DNA of 64,000 bases from Virgibacillus sp. MSP4-1 (GTDB lineage: Bacteria; Bacillota; Bacilli; Bacillales; Alkalibacillaceae), in the NCBI RefSeq assembly GCF_010092505.1, contig NZ_CP048021.1:1612001-1676000 (forward strand). Direction: 5' to 3'. The notes beneath the pieces were generated by a model that was not told where the DNA came from, did not search any database, and saw only the letters and a list, made by a program, of their open reading frames with translations. Below, in pieces: positions 45,295 to 56,031 of the stretch (position 1 is the first letter of the stretch; every line of letters begins with the position of its first letter). The position numbers were made by a program, and so were the translations under genes.

Positions 45295-46563
45295 TTACTC
45301 ATCCATATTCTTGATGAGTTCATCTCCAAATTCAGAACATTTCACTTCGGTAGCACCATCCATTAAACGGGCGAAGTCATAAGTAACAACTTTACTTGCG
45401 ATGGTCTTTTCCATAGCTTTTGTTACTAAGTCAGCGGCTTTTCTCCAGCCAATATGCTCAAGCATTAAGACACCTGACAGGATAACTGAAGAAGGATTAA
45501 CTTTATCAAGTCCCGCATACTTTGGTGCTGTACCATGTGTAGCTTCGAAAATAGCATGACCGGATTCAGAGTTAATATTTGCTCCTGGTGCAATACCGAT
45601 TCCGCCTACTTGTGCAGCTAGCGCATCTGAAATATAGTCACCATTTAAGTTCATGGTAGCCACGACATCGAACTCTTTCGGACGAGTCAGTATTTGTTGA
45701 AGGAAAATGTCAGCAATAGCATCCTTAACAATAAGCTTACCAGCTTTTTCTGCTTCATCCTGCGCCTTATTAGCGGCATCTTTGCCTTTTTCTTCTACAA
45801 TACGATCATATTCAGCCCAGGTAAATACTTTATCTCCATATTCCTGTTCAGCTACCTCGTAGCCCCAGTTTTTAAAGGAACCTTCTGTAAACTTCATAAT
45901 ATTACCCTTATGAACCAGAGTAACACTCTTACGTCCTTCGTTAAAAGCATAGTCAATAGCAGCACGGACTAAACGTTTTGTTCCTTCTTCCGAGATAGGC
46001 TTAACACCGATACCTGAAGTTTCAGGGAAACGAATGTTATGTACCCCCATTTCATTTTGAAGAAAATCGATCACTTTTTTCACTTCAGGAGAGCCTTCCT
46101 GCCATTCAATACCTGCATAAATATCCTCAGTATTTTCACGGAAGATAGCCATATCTGTATCCTCCGGACGCTTCACCGGTGATGGTACCCCATCAAAGTA
46201 GCGTACAGGACGAAGACACGTAAACAAATCCAATTCCTGACGAAGGGCCACGTTAAGAGAACGAATACCTCCACCAATAGGTGTTGTCAAAGGACCTTTA
46301 ATAGCTATTTTATATTCACGAATGGTTTCCAATGTTTCGTCAGGGAGCCATTCTCCTGTTTTATCATAAGCTTTTTGTCCTGCCAATACTTCTTTCCATT
46401 CAATCTTTTTCTCACCATTATAGGCTTTTTCTACTGCTGCTTCCAGAACACGGGAGGCTGAAGCCCAAATATCCGGGCCTGTTCCATCTCCTTCAATAAA
46501 CGGGATTACTGGTTGATTCGGTACATTCATTTTTCCATTTTCTACTGTAATTTTTTCACTCAT
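45295..46563 (-). CDS. icd: Isocitrate dehydrogenase (NADP)
   Basis: Converts isocitrate to 2-oxoglutarate with NADP. The 422 residues carry GDGTGPDIW near the N-terminus, the substrate loop [16 protein letters not shown] (the Ser that is phosphorylated in Escherichia coli is present), [37 protein letters not shown] and the cofactor-loop segment [12 protein letters not shown]. The ATG at 46563 follows TAGGAGGTATAA; further upstream codons are not conserved. It follows citZ across a 206-base gap that holds a 32-bp perfect palindrome. Confidence 0.97.
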   Translation of the reverse strand: MSEKITVENGKMNVPNQPVIPFIEGDGTGPDIWASASRVLEAAVEKAYNGEKKIEWKEVLAGQKAYDKTGEWLPDETLETIREYKIAIKGPLTTPIGGGIRSLNVALRQELDLFTCLRPVRYFDGVPSPVKRPEDTDMAIFRENTEDIYAGIEWQEGSPEVKKVIDFLQNEMGVHNIRFPETSGIGVKPISEEGTKRLVRAAIDYAFNEGRKSVTLVHKGNIMKFTEGSFKNWGYEVAEQEYGDKVFTWAEYDRIVEEKGKDAANKAQDEAEKAGKLIVKDAIADIFLQQILTRPKEFDVVATMNLNGDYISDALAAQVGGIGIAPGANINSESGHAIFEATHGTAPKYAGLDKVNPSSVILSGVLMLEHIGWRKAADLVTKAMEKTIASKVVTYDFARLMDGATEVKCSEFGDELIKNMDE

Positions 46564-46708
46564 GTTTATACCTCCTATAATGAATACTTGATGTCCAACT
46601 CTATAATATGTTACATCATGCTCCAATGCAAAATGAACTCTATTTCAACATTGAAGCAGAATTCACCAAACTCGCAGCTGATTTGCTATAAACCTGCTTT
46701 GCTCATGA

Positions 46709-46740
46709 CAAGAAGCCAAACATGTTTGGCTTCTTGTCAG
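46709..46740. repeat. 32-bp perfect palindrome between citZ and icd
   Basis: Bases 46709-46740 read the same on both strands, centred on CATG, with half-site GACAAGAAGCCAAACA. No T-run follows on the minus strand, so it is not a typical terminator. It starts 30 bases after the citZ stop codon. The remaining 140 bases before icd show nothing else I can name. Confidence 0.9.
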
Positions 46741-46769
46741 ACTCCTGTTAATCTGTATTCTATTAATCT

Positions 46770-47885
46770 TTATCGTTGTTCAATAGGCTCATACACCTGG
46801 TTTTCAGGACCCACGTATTCAGCACGTGGACGAATGAGTCTGTTATTTTCATATTGTTCAAGAATATGAGCTAACCAGCCAGATACACGGCTTACCGCAA
46901 AAATAGGTGTAAATAAATCGTGTTCCATACCCAGACTATGGTATACAGAAGCTGAATAAAAGTCTACATTGGCTGGAAGGCCTTTCTCTTCCTTTATATA
47001 ATTCTCAATTAAAACGGACATCTCATACCACTTTGATTGACCCGTAATTTCCGTTAAATGCTCTGACATTTTACGAAGGTGTTTAGCACGGGGATCCCCC
47101 TGACGATACACCCGGTGGCCCATTCCCATGATTTTTTCTTTATTTTCCAATTTCTCTTTAATGTAATCAATCGCATTTTCTGGTTCTCCAATTTCAGTCA
47201 GCATCTTCATCACACGCTCATTTGCTCCGCCGTGAAGTGGCCCTTTTAATGCACCAATAGCTGAAGTGATACCAGAGTAAATATCGGACAAAGTAGCTAC
47301 ACAGACACGAGCTGTAAAGGTTGAGGCATTTAACTCATGGTCTGCATGAAGAATTAATGCCTTGTTCATCGCTTCTTCTTCAATGTCCTGTGGAACTTTT
47401 CCATTTACCATGTATAGAAAATTAGCTGCAAAATTTAAATCTTTGCGTGGTGCAACAGGTTCCTCACCCTTACGAATTCTTGCAAAAGCTGCAACAATTG
47501 CGGGCATTTTCGCCTGGATACGAACCGCTTTTCTGCGATTGGCTTCTCCATCCATTACATCAGCTTCATCATCATATAAACCGAGCATAGATACGGATGT
47601 ACGAAGAGCTGCCATTGGATGAACAGATTTTAAATCATAGGACTTTAAGTGATCGATGAGTTCATTTGGAATAGCCATATTCTCTGCTAAATCTTTTTTA
47701 AGATTCGCTAACTCATCTGAATTAGGTAAACGTTTGTTCCATAAAAGGAAGATTACTTCTTCAAAACTTGAATTTTCAGCCAAATCATCAATAGAATAAC
47801 CAACGTATGTAAGCTGGTCATTAATGATTGAACTGATGGAAGATTCTGTTGCGACGATTCCCTCAAGTCCCTTTGTTCCTGCCAT
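46770..47885 (-). CDS. citZ: Citrate synthase
   Basis: Condenses oxaloacetate and acetyl-CoA; entry of the TCA cycle. The 371 residues show the catalytic residues His in KGPLHGGANERVMKML, His in MGMGHRVYRQGDPRA and Asp in ANVDFYSASVYHSLGM, and the N-terminal GLEGIVATESSIS of the Bacillus CitZ type. The ATG at 47885 follows AAAGGAGAGAG; the frame is open upstream but without a ribosome site. A cre-like site lies about 140 bases upstream. It is the first gene of citZ-icd-mdh. Confidence 0.96.
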   Translation of the reverse strand: MAGTKGLEGIVATESSISSIINDQLTYVGYSIDDLAENSSFEEVIFLLWNKRLPNSDELANLKKDLAENMAIPNELIDHLKSYDLKSVHPMAALRTSVSMLGLYDDEADVMDGEANRRKAVRIQAKMPAIVAAFARIRKGEEPVAPRKDLNFAANFLYMVNGKVPQDIEEEAMNKALILHADHELNASTFTARVCVATLSDIYSGITSAIGALKGPLHGGANERVMKMLTEIGEPENAIDYIKEKLENKEKIMGMGHRVYRQGDPRAKHLRKMSEHLTEITGQSKWYEMSVLIENYIKEEKGLPANVDFYSASVYHSLGMEHDLFTPIFAVSRVSGWLAHILEQYENNRLIRPRAEYVGPENQVYEPIEQR

Positions 47886-48023
47886 GTAAACTCTCTCCTT
47901 TACGTAAAAATTTCCCCACTTGTTTTGTGAAAAGCAAAAATAAAATGAGTACGTCATATAATGACGGAGGTTCATTTTTCCATACTTTTAAAACCTTAAG
48001 AGATTTTAAAAAAGTATAATAAA

Positions 48024-48037
48024 AGAAAACGCTTTTA
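48024..48037. promoter_or_regulatory. cre-like site in the citZ promoter region
   Basis: AGAAAACGCTTTTA deviates from the CcpA consensus (TGWAANCGNTNWCA) mainly at the first and thirteenth positions. It lies just upstream of TATACT, a candidate citZ -10. The 378-base gap between citZ and the DUF441 gene also holds the 15-base inverted repeat CGTCAT-ATA-ATGACG (47952-47966) and a terminator. Confidence 0.55.
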
Positions 48038-48190
48038 AATATATCCATAGATGCATATAAAACTATAACAGCATCTATAACTAATTATAAACAAAATTCA
48101 GTAGAATGTGAAATTATTTTGTACATTTGAATCAGAATTTTTTAAATCAAATATTTTTTTACTTATCCATATTTGCAACATTTACTAAAA

Positions 48191-48236
48191 AAGAGCGGAT
48201 TCTGCTGGTTTTATAAAAACAGCAGAATCCGCTCTT
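48191..48236 (-). terminator. Terminator of the DUF441 gene
   Basis: A 17-bp stem (AAGAGCGGATTCTGCTG and its complement) with a 12-base loop, T-rich on both sides; the minus-strand T-run is TTTTTTAG. It could act in both directions. Confidence 0.88.
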
Positions 48237-48263
48237 TTCTTTACAGATTAAACACTTATTTTT

Positions 48264-48737
48264 CTAAGCTAATAATTGGATGAAAAAGTCCACCCCTTTG
48301 ATAACCAGAAATGAAATTCCCGCACCAATGAGAGGTCCTACAGCAACGCCATTAAATAAAACCACACCTAAAATCGTTCCTATAACCAGCGCAGTTGTTA
48401 AATGAGGGTCACTTGATAAGAGGGTAAGCCCGTCTCTGGCAATATAAGCTACAAACACGCCTGCAGCTAAAGAAATCCATGCATAATAGCCCTTAATGCT
48501 TTCCAGCAATTCCTTAAATCCTATCTCTCCTGAAGCTATGGGAGCTAAAACCGCCACCGTAATCACTATGACCCCTATACTAATTCCTTTTGCCTCCAGA
48601 TAAGGGAGTACCTTTTCTTCAACGTTAAATAATTTAATCCCCAGCAAAATATATACAGCAATCATAATTGCCTGATTTTTTGCAATAAATCCTAATAGCA
48701 ACAATATAAATAAAAATACAGTAGATTGAGATAGCAT
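48264..48737 (-). CDS. ytwI: DUF441 membrane protein (YtwI-like)
   Basis: A 157-residue membrane protein with four or five helices (for example TVFLFILLLLGFIAK, IGVIVITVAVLAPIASG, ISLAAGVFVAYIA, ALVIGTILGVVLFNGVAVGPLI). It matches the UPF0756/DUF441 family, function unknown. The ATG follows GAAAGGAAGG. It is divergent from ytvI, with 115 bases between the starts, and lies upstream of citZ on the same strand behind its own terminator. Confidence 0.85.
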   Translation of the reverse strand: MLSQSTVFLFILLLLGFIAKNQAIMIAVYILLGIKLFNVEEKVLPYLEAKGISIGVIVITVAVLAPIASGEIGFKELLESIKGYYAWISLAAGVFVAYIARDGLTLLSSDPHLTTALVIGTILGVVLFNGVAVGPLIGAGISFLVIKGVDFFIQLLA

Positions 48738-48852
48738 GTCTTTTCCTTCCTTTCACTTAATCCGCTGACTGTCACATTCCAAAAAGATTTTAACACGGTC
48801 GTCAACAGGAAAAGGAAAGACATAAGCTCCTGACAAAAAAGGAGGTGATTGC

Positions 48853-49971
48853 ATGTTCCAGAATATCTATATACAGAGATTGCTCAGAATTTTTGCGGTT
48901 ATTGGAGTTCTGACCGCCATTGCTGCTGTTTTTATCGTTTTATCCAAATATACATATCCATTCCTGTTAGCTATTTTATTTGCTTTTATTATGAATCCCT
49001 TTGTGAATTATTTGGAAGGACGAATGAGACTGCCCCGGCCATTGGCTGTCTTTCTCGTTATATTAATTATTCTGGCAATGATTATTTCGGTAATAACCGT
49101 TTTGATTGTAGAAATTGTCAGCGGCTTTGCCTACCTCGCTAAAGAAGTACCTAAATATTTTGAAGAGCTTATCAGCTTTTTCCAGGAGCTGATCACGGCA
49201 CAGGTCATTCCCATCTATGAGCGGTTAAGTGAAATGATGGACAGCCTTGATGAATCTTATCGGGCTGAGATTATGACACAGATTAGTAATATGGGGTCCA
49301 GCATTTCAAATACGGGGCAGCAGATCATTAAAAGTATACTAACATGGATTCCCAATCAGATTGCCGGGATCCCGAATTTGGCCACAGTCATGATTTTTTC
49401 ACTGTTAGGAACATTTTTTATCAGTAAGGACTGGAATAAACTGTCCGGTACAATCAAAAAGGTCACCCCAGATCGTATAGCGGTTTCTGCCAAAAATGTC
49501 ACAAGTGGCCTGCAGCAGGCGTTAGCAGGCTTTATCCGGGCGCAGTTTATCCTGATTTCCATCACAGCCGTTATCGTTCTTATTGGATTTTTAATTCTGC
49601 AAATTGATTACGCCATCACTTTAGCCCTAATCATTGGAGCTGTTGATCTGCTGCCATATTTAGGGACGGGCTTAGTATTTGTTCCCTGGATATTATACAT
49701 GTTTTTTTCCGGAAATTACTTTCTTACAATCGGATTGTCTATTTTATACGGAGTCGTTATCCTGCAACGGCAGCTAATGGAGCCAAAAGTATTATCGTCA
49801 AACATCGGATTAGATCCGTTGGCGACATTAATCGCCTTATTTGTCGGTTTCCAGGTACTTGGATTCGCTGGTTTAATCATCGGACCTGTATCTCTGGTCA
49901 TTATGAATACTTTTTATCAAACAGGAGTTTTCAGAGAGCTTTGGGAATTTATAAAGGGGGGAAAGACGTAA
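48853..49971 (+). CDS. ytvI: Sporulation integral membrane protein YtvI (AI-2E transporter family)
   Basis: A 372-residue protein of the AI-2E/UPF0118 family with about eight helices: pairs near 15-30, 35-58 and 65-90, then a central soluble stretch (residues about 95-160), and later helices with VDLLPYLGTGLVFVPWILY and FAGLIIGPVSLVIMNTFY. The family includes exporters of small molecules; YtvI is linked to sporulation in Bacillus subtilis. The ATG follows AAAGGAGGTG. It converges on fxsA, whose end lies 28 bases away. Confidence 0.9.
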   Translation: MFQNIYIQRLLRIFAVIGVLTAIAAVFIVLSKYTYPFLLAILFAFIMNPFVNYLEGRMRLPRPLAVFLVILIILAMIISVITVLIVEIVSGFAYLAKEVPKYFEELISFFQELITAQVIPIYERLSEMMDSLDESYRAEIMTQISNMGSSISNTGQQIIKSILTWIPNQIAGIPNLATVMIFSLLGTFFISKDWNKLSGTIKKVTPDRIAVSAKNVTSGLQQALAGFIRAQFILISITAVIVLIGFLILQIDYAITLALIIGAVDLLPYLGTGLVFVPWILYMFFSGNYFLTIGLSILYGVVILQRQLMEPKVLSSNIGLDPLATLIALFVGFQVLGFAGLIIGPVSLVIMNTFYQTGVFRELWEFIKGGKT

Positions 49972-49999
49972 AGGACAAGGTGGAGGAGCTGATTCATAG

Positions 50000-50404
50000 T
50001 TACCTCCACTTTCCAAAAACAGTAATGGTTCCTTTATTAAGCATGGTTCGGAATATATCCTTCATCCATCGTTTGATCGGTTTTCTTGTGAGCGGGAATA
50101 ACAGGATAAAGCCAATCGTGTCGGTAATAAAGCCCGGAGTAAAAAGAAGAACAGCACCAATCAGAATAGCAAGTCCATCAAAAATCTCTTCTGTGGGAAA
50201 CCGTCCATATTCAAGGTGTTCCCTGGCTCTTCCGAGGGTTTCCAGTCCCTGTTGCTTTGCTAATAGAGCACCTAAAATCCCTGTAAAAATAATACCTAAA
50301 ACCACAAACCACACACTGAACACGTTGCCAAGCCACATAAAGACACCAATTTCAAGGGCCGACATTATGACAATAAATAAGAAAACAAAACGAAACATTG
50401 GCAT
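50000..50404 (-). CDS. fxsA: FxsA-family membrane protein
   Basis: A 134-residue membrane protein with three or four helices and the FxsA pattern: EIGVFMWLGNVFSVWF, VLGIIFTGILGALLAKQQG and GAVLLFTPGFITDTIGFILLFPLTR. FxsA is best known as suppressor of phage T7 exclusion in Escherichia coli; the cellular role is unclear. The start may be ATG 50404 or the ATG two codons later, both behind AAGGATGAG. It lies 50 bases after pyk on the same strand, behind a hairpin. Confidence 0.9.
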   Translation of the reverse strand: MPMFRFVFLFIVIMSALEIGVFMWLGNVFSVWFVVLGIIFTGILGALLAKQQGLETLGRAREHLEYGRFPTEEIFDGLAILIGAVLLFTPGFITDTIGFILLFPLTRKPIKRWMKDIFRTMLNKGTITVFGKWR

Positions 50405-50421
50405 CTCATCCTTTATATAGA

Positions 50422-50448
50422 TATAGAGGAGGAAAGCCCTCCTCTATA
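50422..50448 (-). terminator. Hairpin after pyk
   Basis: TATAGAGGAGG/CCTCCTCTATA 11-bp stem with a five-base loop. The following minus-strand sequence (TCTATATAAAGG) is poor in T, so termination may be partial and fxsA may be read through. Confidence 0.6.
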
Positions 50449-50453
50449 GTAAA

Positions 50454-52214
50454 TTATAAAACACTTGCATGTCCTCGGTAAATATCACCACGTGAAGCAT
50501 CAATCGTAATTTCATCTCCAGTTTGAATAATTTTGGTTGCCTCGCTTACTCCTACAATCACAGGAATCCCCAGGCTTAACCCGACAACTGCAGCATGAGA
50601 TGTTAATCCACCTTCTTCAGTGACAATACCTCCTGCCTTTTCAATAGCCGCCATCATTTCTTTATCCGTACTGTTTGTAACTAATATGTCTCCTTCACTA
50701 AGGCTGTTTTTACCATCCGACGTACTAGTTGTTACAAAAGCTCTGCCAAAGGTGTTTTTCTTGCCTACACCCTGTCCTTTCGCCATGACATCACCCACAA
50801 TATGAACCTTCATGAGATTGGTCGTTCCACTCTCACCAACGGGAACCCCTGCCGTAATAATGACCTTATCTCCACGTTTAAACAATCCTGTTTCAAGTCC
50901 GCGATCAATGGCACTATCCAGCATTTCGTCTGTACTTGATACGGTTTGTCCAGGGATAGCATGAACACCCCAGGCAAGGGCTAATTGGCGCTGAACCGAT
51001 TCATGAGCTGTAACAGCTATAATCGAGGCTTTAGGACGATACTTGGAAATCATTCTTGCTGTATGACCACTTTCTGTTGGTGTGATGATGGCTCCTGCCT
51101 TAAGATTTTCAGCAGCAAAGGATACAGACTGACTGATAACATCTGTGACGGTAATCTCCACTTCTTTAGCCCGCTTTTCTGAAATTTGTTCATTATCTAA
51201 GGAACGCTCTACATGTACAGCAATATTGTTCATGGTTTGAACAGATTCTACAGGATACTGACCTGCTGCGGTTTCACCAGAAAGCATAATCGCGTCTGTC
51301 CCATCAAAAATAGCGTTGGCTACATCACTTGCTTCTGCCCGGGTAGGACGGGGATTGCGCTGCATGGAGTCGAGCATTTGTGTAGCCGTTATTACCGGCT
51401 TACCTGCTTTATTGCACTGTTCAATCAGACTTTTCTGTACAAGTGGAACCTCTTCTGCAGGAATCTCTACACCTAAGTCCCCTCTGGCGACCATTAACCC
51501 ATCACTTACTTCAAGGATGGCACCAATATTGTCCACGCCTTCACGATTTTCAATTTTCGGGATGATATGAATGTTCTCCGCTTTATATTCCTCTAACAAT
51601 TCTCTGATTTCAAGTACATCTGAAGTCCTTCTTACAAAAGATGCGGCGATGAAGTCAATTCCTTCTTCAATTCCGAAGATGATATCCCGGGCATCCTTTT
51701 CTGTTATTCCCGGCAAATTCACACTAACGTTAGGAACGTTTACACCCTTCTTATTTTTCAGTACCCCGGAGTTTAATATATCTGTGACAATTTCGCCTGA
51801 TTCTTTCCTGATTTCTTTTACCTCAAGCTCAATAAGACCATCATCCAGAAGAATTTTTGATCCGGGATAAACATCATTAATCAGACCTGGATAAGTAACA
51901 GAAAAACGGGAATTATCCCCTTCTGTCTCAGCCATTGAAACAATCACTTGTTTCCCCTGCTCCAGATATACTTCTTCCGTTTTCATATTACCTGTTCGAA
52001 TTTCCGGACCCTTCGTATCCAGAAGAATCGCTACAGTCTGGTTTTTGTTAGCTGCTGCCTGACGAATATTTTTGATTCGCTGGCGGTGTTCCTCGTGATC
52101 TCCGTGTGAAAAATTCAGACGAGCAACGTTCATACCTGCATCAATCAACTGTTCAAGTTGTTCTACTGTTTCTGATGCAGGTCCTATTGTACAAACAATT
52201 TTTGTTTTTTTCAT
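50454..52214 (-). CDS. pyk: Pyruvate kinase
   Basis: Last step of glycolysis: PEP to pyruvate with ATP formation. The 586 residues have the (beta/alpha)8 core and B domain, with [16 protein letters not shown], the lysine segment [15 protein letters not shown] and [21 protein letters not shown], then the C domain. An extra C-terminal PEP-utiliser-like domain (about 475-586, [22 protein letters not shown]) is present, as in Bacillus and Geobacillus enzymes and absent from the shorter form. The ATG follows AGAGGAGGATA. It lies 52 bases after pfkA, in the same operon as in Bacillus subtilis. Confidence 0.97.
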   Translation of the reverse strand: MKKTKIVCTIGPASETVEQLEQLIDAGMNVARLNFSHGDHEEHRQRIKNIRQAAANKNQTVAILLDTKGPEIRTGNMKTEEVYLEQGKQVIVSMAETEGDNSRFSVTYPGLINDVYPGSKILLDDGLIELEVKEIRKESGEIVTDILNSGVLKNKKGVNVPNVSVNLPGITEKDARDIIFGIEEGIDFIAASFVRRTSDVLEIRELLEEYKAENIHIIPKIENREGVDNIGAILEVSDGLMVARGDLGVEIPAEEVPLVQKSLIEQCNKAGKPVITATQMLDSMQRNPRPTRAEASDVANAIFDGTDAIMLSGETAAGQYPVESVQTMNNIAVHVERSLDNEQISEKRAKEVEITVTDVISQSVSFAAENLKAGAIITPTESGHTARMISKYRPKASIIAVTAHESVQRQLALAWGVHAIPGQTVSSTDEMLDSAIDRGLETGLFKRGDKVIITAGVPVGESGTTNLMKVHIVGDVMAKGQGVGKKNTFGRAFVTTSTSDGKNSLSEGDILVTNSTDKEMMAAIEKAGGIVTEEGGLTSHAAVVGLSLGIPVIVGVSEATKIIQTGDEITIDASRGDIYRGHASVL

Positions 52215-52266
52215 GAATATCCTCCTCTTTCATTGAAGCCAAATCACTTTCATGTTAACCATTATA

Positions 52267-53268
<1,002 letters not shown>

Positions 53269-53386
53269 CTAAATTAGTCCCAACCGATACTATAAACAAT
53301 TTTCTCGTAAATTTGAAGGAAAAGCTGCTAAAAAACTTATTTTTGTCATATATTCTGGATTTTACAGTCAATTTCTGTTTTTATCT

Positions 53387-53424
53387 TCAAAAAATAACGT
53401 GCAATCTTATGATTGCACGTTATT
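53387..53424 (-). terminator. Terminator overlapping the 3' end of accA
   Basis: The 14-bp stem AATAACGTGCAATC/GATTGCACGTTATT includes the last five codons of accA and its TAA stop codon, and is followed by TTTTTTG on the minus strand. Confidence 0.85.
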
Positions 53425-54396
53425 TCCTTTCTCATCAAAGGAAAAGGTGTACGTTCCAATCTTTTTATATTTTTCCCAACGTCCTTCTAATAATTCCTCC
53501 TTGGATAATTTTGATAAGTTTTCTAAGGATTGATGAAGGACTTGATCAATCTTTTTCGCCTGTTCAGAAATATCACGGTGTGCACCGCCTCTGATTTCCG
53601 GAATAATTTCATCAATAATATCGAGCTCTTTGAGGTCATAGGAAGTAATTTTCATAGATTCGGCTGCCTTTTGAGCCAGGTTGGAATCCTTCCATAACAG
53701 CGCTGCAGCTCCCTCAGGTGATATTACGGAATAAGTGGAATTCTCAAGCATATGTATGCGATCTCCAACTCCTAACCCGAGTGCACCACCACTTCCTCCT
53801 TCTCCAATAACGATACAGACGATAGGAACCGTAAGGCCCGCCATTTCCATTAAGTTCCTGGCAATTGCCTCGCTTTGTCCCCGTTCTTCGGCTGCTTTAC
53901 CAGGGTAGGCACCTTTTGTATCAATGAAGGAAATAATGGGACGATGAAACTTTTCAGCCTGCTTCATCAGACGCAGTGCTTTACGATAGCCTTCAGGATG
54001 AGGCATGCCAAAATTTCTGCGAATGTTTTCTTTTGTATCTTTTCCACGCTGATGTCCTATAACCGTTACTGGTTTGTCCTTATACTTGGCAATGCCTCCT
54101 ACAATCGCTTCATCATCACCAAAAGCCCTGTCCCCATGCATTTCAAGAAAGTCATCAAAAATCTCAGCAATATAATCTAAAGTTGTAGGGCGGTTGGCAT
54201 GCCTAGCCATCTGAACACGATCCCAGGGCTGCATGTTGCCATAAACTTCAGCCTCAAGTTTTTCCAGTCGGCCTTCAAGCTTTTCAATCTCCTGTGTTAA
54301 ATCCACTTCACTCTCATTTGTGAACTTTTTTAATTCGGCTATCTTATTTTTCAGCTCCACTACTGGTTCTTCAAAAGGGAGTACCTGATCTTTCAT
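53407..54396 (-). CDS. accA: Acetyl-CoA carboxylase carboxyltransferase subunit alpha
   Basis: Half of the carboxyltransferase that makes malonyl-CoA for fatty-acid synthesis. The 329 residues contain a helical N-terminus and a crotonase-like core with [41 protein letters not shown] and [17 protein letters not shown]. Its start overlaps the accD stop codon by four bases (ATGA), so the subunits are translated in step. The ATG follows GGGAGGTGACAC. A terminator covers its own last codons. Confidence 0.97.
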   Translation of the reverse strand: MKDQVLPFEEPVVELKNKIAELKKFTNESEVDLTQEIEKLEGRLEKLEAEVYGNMQPWDRVQMARHANRPTTLDYIAEIFDDFLEMHGDRAFGDDEAIVGGIAKYKDKPVTVIGHQRGKDTKENIRRNFGMPHPEGYRKALRLMKQAEKFHRPIISFIDTKGAYPGKAAEERGQSEAIARNLMEMAGLTVPIVCIVIGEGGSGGALGLGVGDRIHMLENSTYSVISPEGAAALLWKDSNLAQKAAESMKITSYDLKELDIIDEIIPEIRGGAHRDISEQAKKIDQVLHQSLENLSKLSKEELLEGRWEKYKKIGTYTFSFDEKGNNVQS

Positions 54397-55253
54397 TCTG
54401 TGTCACCTCCCGGCTGATGGATATCCAAAATGGTGGTTAATGTATCTTTTAAATCGTGACGATGAATGACTTGATCCAATTGACCATGCTTCAGCAAAAA
54501 TTCTGCCGTCTGAAAGTCATTCGGAAGTTTTTCCCGTATGGTTTGTTCAATGATACGTCTGCCGGCAAATCCAATCAGTGCATGGGGCTCCGCAAAATTG
54601 TAGTCACCCAGAGATGCAAAGCTTGCGGATACACCACCAGTTGTAGGATGAGTCATAACCGAAATCATTAAGCCGCCTGCTCTGTTCAAACGCTCAATGG
54701 CAACAGAGGTTTTTGTCATCTGCATCAGACTGAGAACCCCTTCCTGCATTCTTGCACCACCCGAAGCGGTAAAGATCAAAAACGGGAGATCTTCATCTCT
54801 TGCATTCTCTACGGCACGTGCGATTTTCTCACCGACTACCGAGCCCATACTTCCCATTCTGAATCTGGCATCCATAACGGCCACTGCTGTCTGAAAACCA
54901 TTTATTGTCCCTTTTCCCGTAACGACAGCTTCATTAATTTTTGTTTTCAGGCGATCCTTCTCTAACTTTTCAAGATAATCCGGGAAGTCCAAGGGGTTTT
55001 CAGAAATCATGTTATGATCCCACTCTTCAAAAGAATCAGCATCAAATAACATATCTATCCGTTCCCGGGAACTCAATTGATGATGGTGTCCACAGTTAGG
55101 ACATACCTGCAATTGGTTATCTAATTCCTTACGATAAAAAATCTGTTTACAATGTGGGCATTTCTTCATTAACCCCTCAGGAATATCCTGCTTAGCTTCA
55201 TCCCGGGGAATGGTAGCATATCTCTTCTTCTTCCCAAAAAAATTCCCAAGCAA
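54393..55253 (-). CDS. accD: Acetyl-CoA carboxylase carboxyltransferase subunit beta
   Basis: Beta half of the carboxyltransferase. The 286 residues begin with a zinc ribbon ([18 protein letters not shown] and CPNCGHH, residues about 32-58) and continue with a crotonase-like core ([45 protein letters not shown]). The TTG start at 55253 follows AAAGGAGGTATT. It is the first gene of accDA and follows the GntR regulator; a short repeat remnant lies between them. Confidence 0.97.
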   Translation of the reverse strand: MLGNFFGKKKRYATIPRDEAKQDIPEGLMKKCPHCKQIFYRKELDNQLQVCPNCGHHHQLSSRERIDMLFDADSFEEWDHNMISENPLDFPDYLEKLEKDRLKTKINEAVVTGKGTINGFQTAVAVMDARFRMGSMGSVVGEKIARAVENARDEDLPFLIFTASGGARMQEGVLSLMQMTKTSVAIERLNRAGGLMISVMTHPTTGGVSASFASLGDYNFAEPHALIGFAGRRIIEQTIREKLPNDFQTAEFLLKHGQLDQVIHRHDLKDTLTTILDIHQPGGDTE

Positions 55254-55275
55254 GCCAATACCTCCTTTTGTGTAT

Positions 55276-55292
55276 AGAAAAGCGCAGGCGAC
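55276..55292 (+). repeat. Head remnant of the hairpin repeat
   Basis: AGAAAAGCGCAGGCGAC matches the first 17 bases of the repeat unit with one change (GCGCAGG for GCGGAGG). Nothing of the rest of the unit follows. It lies upstream of accD. Confidence 0.5.
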
Positions 55293-55372
55293 GAGACAGA
55301 ATAGACTGCTTCTATCATAAAGAAAACATTCGATGAAATTTGTAAAAGCTTGTCTATCTTATCTATAAAATT

Positions 55373-55987
55373 TTATAAATGATATAAATTCCCTATAAGT
55401 AACTGGATTTCGCGTTCATCTTTATTCTCAATCGCCGCTAACAGCTCCTGACAAGTCCCGTCATGAAATTCGCCTGCCACATTAATCGTTTTGGAGAAAC
55501 CCTCTATTAATTGCCAAATATTCAGCAGTAAATCATTTTTGCATAATAGAAATAGTTCCTTTATGAAATAATAATAACAATGATGTCCTGAATACTTCCT
55601 AATCGTTCCTTGTAAGCGTTTAATAGAAGTCTGATTAATGTGTTCCATTGCCAATTCGGCCGCATTCAGTTCAAGCAGCTTTTTTACTTCAAGCAATTCT
55701 TCTTTTGTTCGTGTTCCATTTAATATAAACGTAGATAGGAGTGAAACCGTGTGATAGGGACGATATGCCTTTATAAACGTTCCTTCACCATGTCTGGTTT
55801 CAATCAGACCTAGTAGTTCAATAGCCCTGAGTGCTTCGCGAATGGAGGATCGACTTGCATTCAATTCCTCTGTTAAATCACGTTCAGAAGGCAGGCGGTC
55901 ACCGGGCGACAGCTGATGCTGCTCAATAAATAATCGTATTTTCTCCAGCACTTCCTGATAGACTTTTGCCTTTTCTGAGTTTGTCAC
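55373..55987 (-). CDS. GntR/FadR-subfamily transcriptional regulator
   Basis: A 204-residue regulator with an N-terminal GntR winged helix (about 8-75, SPGDRLPSERDLTEELNASRSSIREALRAIELLGLIE seen as its parts SPGDRLPSERDL and SRSSIREALRAIELLGLI) and a C-terminal helical effector domain of FCD type, slightly shorter than usual. The effector is not evident; it lies between malic enzyme and accD, so a link to organic-acid or malonyl-CoA metabolism is possible. The GTG start follows GGAGGGG. It is cotranscribed with or downstream of malic enzyme, 44 bases away. Confidence 0.85.
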   Translation of the reverse strand: MTNSEKAKVYQEVLEKIRLFIEQHQLSPGDRLPSERDLTEELNASRSSIREALRAIELLGLIETRHGEGTFIKAYRPYHTVSLLSTFILNGTRTKEELLEVKKLLELNAAELAMEHINQTSIKRLQGTIRKYSGHHCYYYFIKELFLLCKNDLLLNIWQLIEGFSKTINVAGEFHDGTCQELLAAIENKDEREIQLLIGNLYHL

Positions 55988-56031
55988 CTGGATACCCCTC
56001 CAACTATGTCCAATAACGATAATCTATTGTT

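Noticed and set aside
45694-45972. Plus-strand open frame of 92 codons opposite icd
   Set aside because: Entirely inside a well-conserved gene; no promoter or ribosome site.
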